Assembly: GCA_016839705.1 (NCBI GenBank)
Contig: JAEOTR010000060.1
Span: 1-64,000 of the forward strand
DNA length: 64,000 nucleotides
Direction: 5' to 3'
Source of the DNA: Promethearchaeota archaeon
GTDB taxonomy: Archaea; Asgardarchaeota; Lokiarchaeia; Sigyniarchaeales; SOKP01
Shown one piece after another: positions 53,311 to 62,700 of this stretch (positions within the stretch are counted from its first letter, which is position 1; every line of letters begins with the position of its first letter). Below the pieces are notes generated by a model. The model saw only the letters and a list, made by a program, of their open reading frames with translations. It did not search any database and was not told the origin of the DNA. The translations under genes were made by a program, and so were the position numbers.

Positions 53311-53778
53311 ATGGAAAGAAAAAACAAGAGTAAAGAAACTCTCAGCAAAATAAAGGTTGAGAATCAAGAAGGGTTATCAGTATCGTATGATAGAGATGAA
53401 TTAAAGGAAAAATTCCCCCATTTAGTAACTGAAATTGCGGGAAAAAAGAAAATAGTAAAAATCGATTCAATTGAGAATAACTTTGATTTAAAGCAATTAA
53501 AGGATGAGATACCATATTCAGATGAATTAATAAACCCAGGTGCTATTGATTTTTTAAGAAGATGCACGAACAATGATGAGGCTCTAAATATCTTAGATTA
53601 TTTACTAAAACAAAAAGAAATCTCAGAAAAAGATTATAATACATATAAAGATCAGATTCTATCTGGGGAAGGACTAAAAAAATTCATTGATAAGCATGGG
53701 GGCTTTAAAGATCATGGTTATTATGAAAAGAAATATAGGAATTTGACTGGAAGCAAATTAAAACAAAGTAAAAATTAA
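53311..53778 (+). CDS. DUF2095 family protein
   Basis: This 155-residue soluble protein has phrases typical of the archaeal DUF2095 family: ELKEKFPHLVTEIAGKKK, then PGAIDFLRRCTNNDEALNIL, then ISEKDYNTYKDQI and KHGGFKDHGYYEKKY. Its function is not known. It is divergent from the SerA-like gene. Confidence 0.8.
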   Translation: MERKNKSKETLSKIKVENQEGLSVSYDRDELKEKFPHLVTEIAGKKKIVKIDSIENNFDLKQLKDEIPYSDELINPGAIDFLRRCTNNDEALNILDYLLKQKEISEKDYNTYKDQILSGEGLKKFIDKHGGFKDHGYYEKKYRNLTGSKLKQSKN

Positions 53779-53840
53779 GTGAAAACAATACTATGCATAA
53801 AGAAGATAAGGCACCATAATTATTATATTACGAGAAGAAA

Positions 53841-53904
53841 AATGATGAGCTTATGACAATAAGAACTAATGCTCTTAGTTATGATTCATGTCGCCCCAAT
53901 CTGA
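53841..53904 (+). ncRNA. Candidate C/D box small RNA
   Basis: In the convergent gap after DUF2095, a box C (ATGATGA, 53842-53848) is followed 52 bases later by a box D (CTGA, 53901-53904), then a T-rich stretch. A C'-like TTATGAT (53879-53885) leaves a 15-base possible guide before box D, TCATGTCGCCCCAAT, which is unusually GC-rich for the region. The overall length (about 64) is typical for archaeal C/D sRNAs. The D' box is poor, so confidence is limited. Confidence 0.35.
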
Positions 53905-53947
53905 TTTTTTCTCTTTAATTTTATAAGTTTGAGTTTCAGATCATGCA

Positions 53948-54271
53948 TCATGAAACATTTTCTAACTGAATTTTTAATTTTAATCCTTTTTCTGTTAAAA
54001 AATGCTCCTTTTTTACTACTTTAATAAGGTTTAGTTCAAGTAAAACAGGAATTCTCCCTTTAACACACGAGATTGGCAAACCTGAAAAGAGTTTAATTGT
54101 CTCATAATTCTTCGCACCTTTATCAATAGCAAATAAGATCTCAATTCCCATATAACCTAAGAGATTTTTTAAATCTTCTTTAGATTCTTCCCCATTAATC
54201 ATTCTATTCTTGCACCAATTTTTTATAAGAAAAACTATTTTCTGCCTTGTTATCTCAGGAATTACTCCCAC
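53948..54271 (-). CDS. Winged-helix protein coupled to a longin-domain gene
   Basis: This 107-residue protein has a helical N-terminal half (ITRQKIVFLIKNWCKNRMI) and a winged-helix-like second half (YETIKLFSGLPISCVKGRIPVLLELNLIKVVKKEHFLTEKG). Its start overlaps the end of the longin-like gene by 17 bases, so it is made with it. It could be a DNA-binding or protein-binding module. Confidence 0.65.
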   Translation of the reverse strand: MGVIPEITRQKIVFLIKNWCKNRMINGEESKEDLKNLLGYMGIEILFAIDKGAKNYETIKLFSGLPISCVKGRIPVLLELNLIKVVKKEHFLTEKGLKLKIQLENVS

Positions 54272-55475
54272 TATTATTTGATTTCATATCATCAATGCTT
54301 AATAATGGGGATTCCTCCTCCTCTTTATCTACATCTTTTACTTTTCGACTATATTTGTTGGTAACGACTGGTTCAGATTCTTTTGGTAAGAGTTTTCTCA
54401 TCCATTCAGGGAAAGCAGTGGTAATTTGCAAGTTTGTCTTTAAAACTATATATGTTTCCCCATTATTATTTAGTTCTTCAATCACATCATATTTCTTTAA
54501 AAATTCAATTGTTTCCATCAATGAATCTAATGACTTTTTTGTAACTAGTTTTGGTAGCATATCTTTTAAAATCAAACCGTTTCTTAATTCCCTAAGCACA
54601 CTATACTTTTTAGGATCAGCCATTATTTGAAATAGAGTAAAAGTATCTTCTTTTAATTCATAATCGCTTTTTTTCTCATATTTACTATAGTATTCTTGGA
54701 CCTTCGGTAAGAGCAAATCAATTAATTCAGGTTTATCATCAATATACTCAATAACTGTATCCGGGGGAATTCTTTCCGCATTAACTTCCTTTAATAATAG
54801 GACATATTTTTCTACCAAACCAATTTGATTAATAAATATAAATTGCTTTTCAACTAAACTATTAATTATTTCCTCAAAATCTTTATCTGGAAACTTTTTG
54901 AAAAACCATTCACGTAACCACTCTAAAGTTATCGGACCCTTGGATAGCATTTCTAAAGTATCAAACATATGTTTCTCATTTAGTAAAATTGCAATTTTCT
55001 GTTCTTCCGTTTTCTCCCTTGTTTCTTCGTCGATAGTCTTGTATAAGTTTTTTAACCATGCCTTTACAAATGCCTCATTCTTTAATATTATCTCTTTTTC
55101 ATTTTCATGATAATTTAAATCATTTATATAGAACGCAGTATAAATCTCTTCATTTGATTGCAACTGCTCTGAGAATTCGATACATAGATCCGAAATTTTT
55201 TCCTCAATTTCTGGTAATATTTGTTGGTCCACGACTGTAGAAACCATCAACATTTCTTTATTTCCACGAGCCCAGTCTGAGTGAATTTCAAAATAATAAT
55301 TCATTGATTTTAGATTTTCAAAAGAGTGAGTGAAAAAACCTTCATTAAATTGTTGATCCATGATATTAGCTAACTTTACTGCTAAATCTTTGTCTAAAGC
55401 GTTTTTTGGATACGAATTAAAAACTAATGGTCCGATCTTGCGATGAAAATATGATATGGCTACAATAGTCTTCAA
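54255..55475 (-). CDS. Longin-like domain + winged-helix repeats (Nprl2-like architecture)
   Basis: This 406-residue protein begins KTIVAISYFHRKIGPLVFNSYP, the strand/turn pattern of a longin/roadblock-type domain ('F..r.GP.vf'). The rest of that domain extends to about residue 120. The following ~230 residues carry helix-turn-helix-like units (LEMLSKGPITLEWLREWFF; FTLFQIMADPKKYSVLREL). A disordered acidic/serine tail ends it. Longin followed by winged helices is the layout of Nprl2/Nprl3 in GATOR1, which act on Rag GTPases. Sequence similarity is weak and the link is an inference. It heads an operon with 53948. Confidence 0.6.
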   Translation of the reverse strand: MKTIVAISYFHRKIGPLVFNSYPKNALDKDLAVKLANIMDQQFNEGFFTHSFENLKSMNYYFEIHSDWARGNKEMLMVSTVVDQQILPEIEEKISDLCIEFSEQLQSNEEIYTAFYINDLNYHENEKEIILKNEAFVKAWLKNLYKTIDEETREKTEEQKIAILLNEKHMFDTLEMLSKGPITLEWLREWFFKKFPDKDFEEIINSLVEKQFIFINQIGLVEKYVLLLKEVNAERIPPDTVIEYIDDKPELIDLLLPKVQEYYSKYEKKSDYELKEDTFTLFQIMADPKKYSVLRELRNGLILKDMLPKLVTKKSLDSLMETIEFLKKYDVIEELNNNGETYIVLKTNLQITTAFPEWMRKLLPKESEPVVTNKYSRKVKDVDKEEEESPLLSIDDMKSNNSGSNS

Positions 55476-55683
55476 TTAATGAATCTCCATTAGGATTTTT
55501 TTAATAATTAAGCACTGCAGCTATTTTTTGATGTTTAACCTAAAATAAATTAATATTAAAGATTATATATTATTAAAGATAAATAAATATATCTTAACTC
55601 AACCTCTAATATCTTTAGACTAATAAAATACGCAGTTAATTTATTTTACTCTTTTAATTCTAATAAAAAGATAAGCATTAACA

Positions 55684-56421
55684 ATGTGCCCTATAAAACT
55701 AGTTGGTTTCGATCTTGATGATTGTTTGTTTGACTCCACAGGATTATCTGATAGAGCAAGAATCAAAGGGATTGATGCAATGATTAATTTAGGTTTAAGA
55801 ATTGATAGAAATGAAGCTATCCGGATAATTTATGATATAGTTCAAGAATACGGCTCGAATTTTTCTAAACATTTTAATCTCTTCATTAGAAGATTAAACC
55901 AATTAAATGAAAATGTAGAATTTATCCGTTATAATGATCGATATAAATTTATTGCCGCAGCAGTTATGGCATATCATGAAGAAAAAGTTAATTCAATTAG
56001 ATTGTATGATGATGTTGAAATATGTCTTAAAAAATTAAGAGAATTGAAAATTAAAACCGCAATTATTACAGATGGATTACCAATAAAACAATATGAGAAA
56101 ATATTAAGACTGAAAATTGATGAACTTTTCGATTTGATCATCATATCAGATGAGATTGGTATAAAAAAGCCAAATCCTGAGTTATTCAATTATGGATTAA
56201 AAAAATTTGGTATTAAGGGTGAAGAGGCTATATATATAGGAGATCGTCTTGATAAAGATATTCTTCCTGCAAATATAAACAATATTCATAGTGTCTATCT
56301 TCACAGGGGGGGAAAGTATGATAAATATGATGCAAGCTTAAAAAATGAAGGATATATCAAGCCGGATTATGAAATCACCAACTTATATGAATTATTTGAC
56401 ATAATTGATGAAATTCAATAA
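55684..56421 (+). CDS. HAD superfamily hydrolase
   Basis: This 245-residue HAD phosphatase has motif I FDLDDCLFDS (nucleophile and acid Asp), motif II AIITDG, and motif III/IV KKPNPELFN ... YIGDRLDKDI. The cap is the helical C1 type. The substrate is unknown. It is followed 26 bases later by the nitrilase gene and then the Rag-like GTPase, all on the plus strand. Confidence 0.9.
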   Translation: MCPIKLVGFDLDDCLFDSTGLSDRARIKGIDAMINLGLRIDRNEAIRIIYDIVQEYGSNFSKHFNLFIRRLNQLNENVEFIRYNDRYKFIAAAVMAYHEEKVNSIRLYDDVEICLKKLRELKIKTAIITDGLPIKQYEKILRLKIDELFDLIIISDEIGIKKPNPELFNYGLKKFGIKGEEAIYIGDRLDKDILPANINNIHSVYLHRGGKYDKYDASLKNEGYIKPDYEITNLYELFDIIDEIQ

Positions 56422-56447
56422 TAAAGAAATAAAAAAGTAGGTTAATA

Positions 56448-57260
56448 ATGAAAGTAGCATGTATTCAACCTCAAATATTGCAGGAGAGAAATCAATGTTA
56501 CCTCGAAGTTGAAAAAATTTTAAAAAACCTGCTCGAAAAACACAAAAAAAATGAAATAATTTGTCTACCAGAAAGGTGGGTTCCATTTTCTAAGAATTTA
56601 TTGGAAAATCTTCAAGAGGAGAGAGGAGATGACTATAAATTTGCTAAAAATTTATCAAAGAAATATAACATAAAAATAATATCTGGAGCAATTTGGGAAA
56701 AAAGATCTAGTTCTGAAAAGCCAGTAATTACTAGCTATTTTTTTAATGAAAATGGTGAAGAGATTGGGAGACAAGACAAGATCCACTTATATGCATATGA
56801 ACAAGAACAGTTCGAACCAGGAAAGGTGTTAAACCTATTCGAAATTGACAGATCATACTATTTTGCGATTTTAATATGTTTTGATATAGCTTTTTTTGAA
56901 ACTCCTCGTGTTGCTGTTGAGAATGGTGCAGATCTTTTATTTTCACCGACTCAAATAAGAGAAGATGGAATGTTTAATTGGGACGTTTATTTAAAAGCGA
57001 GAGCTCTTGAAAATCGTGTACCCATTGTAGCATGTAATACTTATGGTAAGTATCTTCGAAGAAAATTTATCGGAGAGAGTAAAATTATTTCATTTCGAAA
57101 AGGGAGTGTATCCCCATCAAAACTTAAGATATTAGAAGGTCCTAGTAGTTCTAGTGGGTTTATCTCTGATGACATTGATTTAGATTTTCCTCGAAAACTA
57201 AGAAAAATCCGATTGAATGAAAAAATCGATAAAAATAATATAATTGTGAAGAAAATATAG
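56448..57260 (+). CDS. Carbon-nitrogen hydrolase (nitrilase family amidase)
   Basis: This 270-residue enzyme has the Glu-Lys-Cys triad of the family: E42 (LPERW), K111 (QDKIHL) and C144 (ILICFDIAFF). It hydrolyses an amide or nitrile bond; the natural substrate cannot be told. It sits between the HAD gene and the GTPase gene with gaps of 26 and 23 bases, so a three-gene operon is likely. Confidence 0.92.
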   Translation: MKVACIQPQILQERNQCYLEVEKILKNLLEKHKKNEIICLPERWVPFSKNLLENLQEERGDDYKFAKNLSKKYNIKIISGAIWEKRSSSEKPVITSYFFNENGEEIGRQDKIHLYAYEQEQFEPGKVLNLFEIDRSYYFAILICFDIAFFETPRVAVENGADLLFSPTQIREDGMFNWDVYLKARALENRVPIVACNTYGKYLRRKFIGESKIISFRKGSVSPSKLKILEGPSSSSGFISDDIDLDFPRKLRKIRLNEKIDKNNIIVKKI

Positions 57261-57283
57261 ATTTGGGATAATAGAAGAAGATT

Positions 57284-58240
57284 ATGAAAAATTCTGCAGA
57301 ATTACAGAAGATTTTATTTACAGGTTTAGAAGATGGAGGAAAAACCTCAATTTTATTACTATTAGATAAAAAATTCAGTTTACTGCCCGCAGTTAAACCT
57401 ACAATTAAAGCTAAGAGAACTTTCTATACTAACTCATTATTAGGAATCCAAATTACCCGTTGGGATTTAGGAGGTCAGAAAATATATAGGAAAATATATA
57501 TTAATGAGAAAAGCAAATACTTTACAGAGACACAAACTATTTTTTATATAATTGATATCCAATCCCAAAGTAAGTTTGATGAAGCTTTAACTTATCTCAA
57601 AGATATCACTAACATTGTTTCAGAAACTCACATTGAAAATTTTCAACTTCTAATATTACTCCATAAATTTGATCCCGATATAAGAGATAACAGTACCATT
57701 ATTGAGAATCAAAGATTTCTAGAGTCGCAAATCACTAAAATTATTGGAAATCTAAAACATTCGATTTATAAAACTTCAATTTATGATGTAGCAACATTAT
57801 TAAGAGCTTTTTCCGATGGAGTTTTTTATGCCACCCCTAAGTCTAAAATGCTTCAGGGACTTTTAAAGGATTACATGGGAAAAACATTCAATAGTGCCAC
57901 ACTCTTATTAGATCAGAACTGTTTCATTATAGCAAGCAGGTCTACAAATGAAGATTACCAAAGAATTTGTGAAGAGATTGCCCCAAGACTAACTCGTGCT
58001 CTTGAGAAGCTTGAAGAATGGGCAATAAATACTGTTGATATAGTTACAACTATCGAATTTCCAGAAAAACACTCAGATTTCCAAAAAGAAGGCATTATTT
58101 TTCTTAGGAAATTAGATATTACCAACACAAGACTCTATCTTATTGCTCTATGTTTAAATAAAAATGTTAAGCTCAAGTCTTATGAATATCTACCAATATT
58201 AGCGGATAATTTAAAGAATTTATTAGAAAGTTTTAAGTAA
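57284..58240 (+). CDS. Rag/Gtr-like GTPase with C-terminal Roadblock-like domain
   Basis: This 318-residue protein has a G domain with P-loop GLEDGGKT (14-21), DLGGQ (61-65, Arf/Rag-like with Trp before) and HKFD (127-130) in place of NKxD, as in Rag/Gtr GTPases. Residues ~190-318 read as an alpha/beta domain (NSATLLLDQNCFIIASRS, helix, then strands) similar to the Roadblock fold at the end of RagA/Gtr1. In eukaryotes Rags signal amino-acid status through TOR and GATOR. Here the pathway is unknown. It follows HAD and nitrilase genes and is a few kb from the longin/winged-helix gene. Confidence 0.78.
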   Translation: MKNSAELQKILFTGLEDGGKTSILLLLDKKFSLLPAVKPTIKAKRTFYTNSLLGIQITRWDLGGQKIYRKIYINEKSKYFTETQTIFYIIDIQSQSKFDEALTYLKDITNIVSETHIENFQLLILLHKFDPDIRDNSTIIENQRFLESQITKIIGNLKHSIYKTSIYDVATLLRAFSDGVFYATPKSKMLQGLLKDYMGKTFNSATLLLDQNCFIIASRSTNEDYQRICEEIAPRLTRALEKLEEWAINTVDIVTTIEFPEKHSDFQKEGIIFLRKLDITNTRLYLIALCLNKNVKLKSYEYLPILADNLKNLLESFK

Positions 58241-58358
58241 TTGTTTTCCCTTTAGTCTAAAATCAAATTCTTACTTATTTTTATTTTTAGTGACCCGTCT
58301 CTGAGGGGGTTTAAATACTTTAATTTTAAAAAAATTAAAAAAAGAATTATTTTATAAG

Positions 58359-59552
58359 ATGACTTTTAAACTCGATATTAATAATCATTTTGTAGGACCT
58401 AAGGCAATTTTTGACCCAAATTTCATACCTCCTCGAATCCTTTTTAGAAGGAGAGAAGTAAAATCCTTATCCTCTATTTTAACTGATTCCCTTTCTGATG
58501 AATTTTGCCTTAATATTCTCTATCAAGGGATTAATGGTATAGGGAAAAAAGTAATAATAAATAAAGTTATAGATGATCTTTCAAGAAAAAATAACGGATT
58601 CAATAACATTCATAAAGTACATATTGATTGTAAAGAAAAAGATTTTGAGGAATTGACATTTTCGGTGTTAAACGACTTAATTAAGATTTCTCAGCTCAAT
58701 ATTAATTTTGAATCTCTCTTAAACTCAAATCTGTCTCATTTATGGAACGTTTTTAATCTAATTTGTAAAAAGACTGATTGTAACCTATTCTTTATTTTTA
58801 CTAATGTCGAACATTTAAAACCAGTTATATTTAAAAAATTTCTCCATCTCGGTAAGGAAAATAATATCACCTCTATCTACACTATAAACAAAATATTTCG
58901 ACCGACAACAATCGATATACTATCTGAATTTGATTTAAAAAAAAAGTTGAGTTATTTTTCCTACAAGGAACTATTTTCTATCTTAAAACAAAGGATGTTA
59001 CAAACATTTTCACATGAGGTGGATCAAGAACTAATTAAATACATAACAGATTTAGTTTGTGAACAATATGTTCCAGTTCCAGGAAAAGGAATCGAAATAT
59101 TTAGAGATCTCTATCCTCTATTAAAAGATAACCAAAGTATGAGGAATTTTAAATTAATAGAACTTTGCCAGAATCATTTTGATCAAATGCAAATTAATGA
59201 TGAATTTTCTATGTTAGATTATATTTCTGAAGAGGATTTGTTACATTTATTGTTTTTAGACAATCTATCGAATTATTTTTTAAGCAGTATGAATTACTAC
59301 ATCAAATTAAATGAACTCAAGGAGATTTATAATATTTCTTGTGAAACTTTAGAATATAAAAAAAATATAATTGAATTTCAGAATATAATTAAAGAGCTGT
59401 TAAATATTGGAATAGTAAGACCTTCGAAGAATTCTCAAAGAGAAAATAGACCATATTTTTTTGACGATGCTGCAACTACAGATTCTTTCTTTATGGTAAT
59501 ATCTCCAAATCAGTTAAAAGCTATTATAGATACTTTATTTGAAAGATATTAA
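58359..59552 (+). CDS. Degenerate Orc1/Cdc6-family protein, ATPase motifs lost
   Basis: This 397-residue protein has the Orc1/Cdc6 order: an opening FIPPRILFRRREVKSL like the usual 'p..lphR..e', an AAA+ core and a C-terminal winged-helix region. Walker A is GINGIGKK (57-64; T/S replaced by Lys), and Walker B reads FIFTNVEH, where the family's Asp-Glu are missing. So ATP hydrolysis is unlikely. It may still bind DNA, like Orc2-type partners. The upstream 118 bases contain a GAGGGGGTTTAAA stretch (about 58302-58314). The intact copy is at 8543. Confidence 0.75.
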   Translation: MTFKLDINNHFVGPKAIFDPNFIPPRILFRRREVKSLSSILTDSLSDEFCLNILYQGINGIGKKVIINKVIDDLSRKNNGFNNIHKVHIDCKEKDFEELTFSVLNDLIKISQLNINFESLLNSNLSHLWNVFNLICKKTDCNLFFIFTNVEHLKPVIFKKFLHLGKENNITSIYTINKIFRPTTIDILSEFDLKKKLSYFSYKELFSILKQRMLQTFSHEVDQELIKYITDLVCEQYVPVPGKGIEIFRDLYPLLKDNQSMRNFKLIELCQNHFDQMQINDEFSMLDYISEEDLLHLLFLDNLSNYFLSSMNYYIKLNELKEIYNISCETLEYKKNIIEFQNIIKELLNIGIVRPSKNSQRENRPYFFDDAATTDSFFMVISPNQLKAIIDTLFERY

Positions 59553-59667
59553 ATTTAGTAGACGTAAAATTGATTCTATTGAATTCAAGACAGAGATTCC
59601 AAGCGGGAAATTGTGCCAAAAATCGAAAGGAACATTAATTTTTTTTATATATTTGACATGCCTATTA

Positions 59668-59719
59668 TATATATAGTGGTAATAACTCTATTTTATATAT
59701 AGTGGTAATAACTCTATTT
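59668..59719. repeat. 26-base tandem repeat, two copies, before the SMC gene
   Basis: TATATATAGTGGTAATAACT plus CTATTT occurs twice without change, at 59668-59693 and 59694-59719. Each copy contains a TATA-like run and GTGGTAATAAC. It lies 33 bases upstream of the SMC start, so it is placed as a double promoter or a repeated binding site. It could also be a recent duplication with no role. Confidence 0.7.
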
Positions 59720-59751
59720 TATATTACAAACGAAGTAAATGGAGAATAATT

Positions 59752-62700
59752 TTGACTTACATTAAAAAAATATCTATGACTGGTTTCAAATCATTTGGAG
59801 ACCGAACAGTAACGATAAAACTTTCAAGTGGGTTTACTTGCATAGTGGGGCCTAATGGGGCAGGGAAATCCAATATTATAGATGCCCTGTGCTTCGCCTT
59901 AGGAAGGTTAAGTAAAAAAACAATGAGAGCTAAAAGTCTTGAAGATTTAATTTTTGCTGGATCTCGTGGTAAAAATCCGTCTCAAAGAGCCTCAGTCACA
60001 ATGTATTTTGATAACTCTGATAATGTGTTTCCAGGGGGCACGGATACTTTTGAAATCACACGTACAATAAAAAGAGGAGGGGGTGGCGGTTATAAGATGA
60101 ATGGAGCAAAAACCACCCGTCAACAAATTCTGAACGCATTAGCCGCAGCAAATATTGATCCTGATGGTAGCAATCAATTTGTCTTACAAGGAAAGATTGT
60201 TGAACTTACACATATGGATACTGAAAACAGAAGATTATTCATTGAAGACCTTATAGGACTTCAAAAATACGATGAGATGAAAGATTCTACCTTAAAGGAA
60301 TTAGAAAAAGCAGAAAGAGATTTGGGACAATTTGAAGCAATTTTCAAAGAAGTATCCTCTCAACTTAAGAAAGTTGAAAAAGAGAAAAATGATGCATTGC
60401 TTTGGAAGGAGTTTGATGAACAAATAAACTTTTTAAATTCTCAATTGATTGCGCTAAAGATTTCAAAACTGAGAGAAGAAGAGGATGAATTAGAAAAGAA
60501 AATTGAATCTACTTTAAAAATCATTGAAGAATTAAAGGAAAAAATTAATAGGCAAGAGGATGTACTTACACAAGAATCACTTGTTATGGATAATATTCAA
60601 AAAGCAATAAGCGAGAAGGAAAAAGAAAGAGAAGAAATAAATGAGGTTATTACTCAATTAAAAACAAAAATTTCCTCTAACAACACAACCACAAATTACG
60701 CCAAAAAGTCAATAGAAAAACTGAACACTGAAATAGAGTCCCTATCAAGTTTACAGATGAAGCTTGAAGAAGGCCAAACTATTAATACCTTAATTGAAGG
60801 GGTCGTAAATGAAATTAGTGAATCCGAAAATAAAATCGAAGAAGCTAAAAAAGAAATAGAAAAAAGACAACAAACCCAATCAGAATTAGATATTAAAATT
60901 AAAGACAATGAAGAAGGAAAATCATCATTTAATAGTGAAATCTCTAAAATACAACAGAAGATTTCATCAAATAATGCTCAAATTAAAGTTCTTAAAGATA
61001 ATATTAAGAAAAATGAAGATAAGAAGATTAAGTTAGAAACAGAATTGAATAAGCTAAAAAAAGATGCTGAGAGTATAGATGAAGCCATTGATGATGCAAA
61101 AAAGGTAGAAAATGCAATAAGATCACAGATAGATAATTTAAAGACTCAAGTCGTTGAGGAAAATCAAAAGCAAAAAGATCTGGAAAATAAAATAAATAGT
61201 TTTCAAGAAAGTAAAAACAATTTAAATACAAAGTTAACAAATTTACAATCTAATTTATCTTCTCTTACTACAGAGATAAGTATGAATAATGGGAGTATTC
61301 AAGATTTAAATAATAAAAAGATAGAAACTGAAACAAAGATCCAGGAATTGAGCGATGGTAAGGATACAGAAATAGTAGTAAAAGGTTTATTAACTGAAAA
61401 TGAAAAAATCAATAAGGAAATAAAAGAATTAAAGGGAAAATTAAAAGAAGAAAACTCAACCTATAAAAAAAATGAACAAGACCTAGAATTACTAAAAGTG
61501 AAAAAAGATTCATTCGGATCTGAAATTAATGATAATAGAGGAAAAATTGATACTAGAAACACAGAATTAAAAATTTATACAAAAGAATTAACTACACTTG
61601 AACGGGAAAAAAATAGCTTAGAATTACAAGTAAACACTTTAAACAATAATATTTCAAAAATAGGAGACGAAATAGAAAAATTTAGCGTGAAAAAAGATAA
61701 CATTCAAGGTCGTTTAGAAGACCTTACAAAAGAGAAAGATAATGTATTAAAGAAAATTGAATCTTCCGAAATGGAATATGAGAAGAGCACTAGAGATATT
61801 ACCGGAATTCTACAGATATTAAACATGCTTACTCAAAACATTAATATCTCTGTTGAATCAATAAAAGGCAATATACAACAATCAAACGCAGAGGCAATCG
61901 AGACCTCTGCTGAAGACTTTAAGAAATATGTTCTTGATGTTGTAGATATAATGAAAACTGTTGAAGAAATTGGCAGTGATACAGAACTAGCAACTGAAAT
62001 GTCATTAATGCTTAAATCCATTATGAAAACTCTTAAGTTATTTACTGATAATGCAGATGATACAATTGAACAGTTGATAGAGAAGGTTAAAGAATCAGCG
62101 GACATCGAAATTCAATCCTCAACATTAACATTTGATAATTTCGTTCAAGATTTAATGGAAATCCTTGAAAATGTCTATCTTTCTTTAAGAAAATTAACAA
62201 TGTCGAAGAGTCAAGAATTATATAAACAATTGGAGGAGATATCTGAAAATATAAACTCCCAAACTGATGATTTTAATAATATCGAAAAGAAATTAACAGA
62301 AAATAATATTCAGAACAAGCATGATACTGAAAATGTCTCGTCATTTAATCGCAGACTTGATGAAATTAATAAAAGGAATCAAGAATTAAACGAGAGAATG
62401 AAAAAATCAAATCAAGAAATAAATGAAAGAAATGGAATCATTAATGAGAGGCAAAAGGAGTCAGCAAATATTGACCAAGAAATACAACAATTAGAGGGAG
62501 TTAAAGAGACTTATTGGGAAAATATTTCAAAAATTCAAGATAATATCGAGAAAAAACAAATAGATTTAGAAAATTTGAGAAATAAAATACAAGAATTGCA
62601 TGGAATCCAAAATTTGTTTGAAAATATAGTGGAAATAGAGGAAAATATTCAAAAATTAAATAGCATAATTGATGAAAAGAAAAATTTAATTATTAATTCA

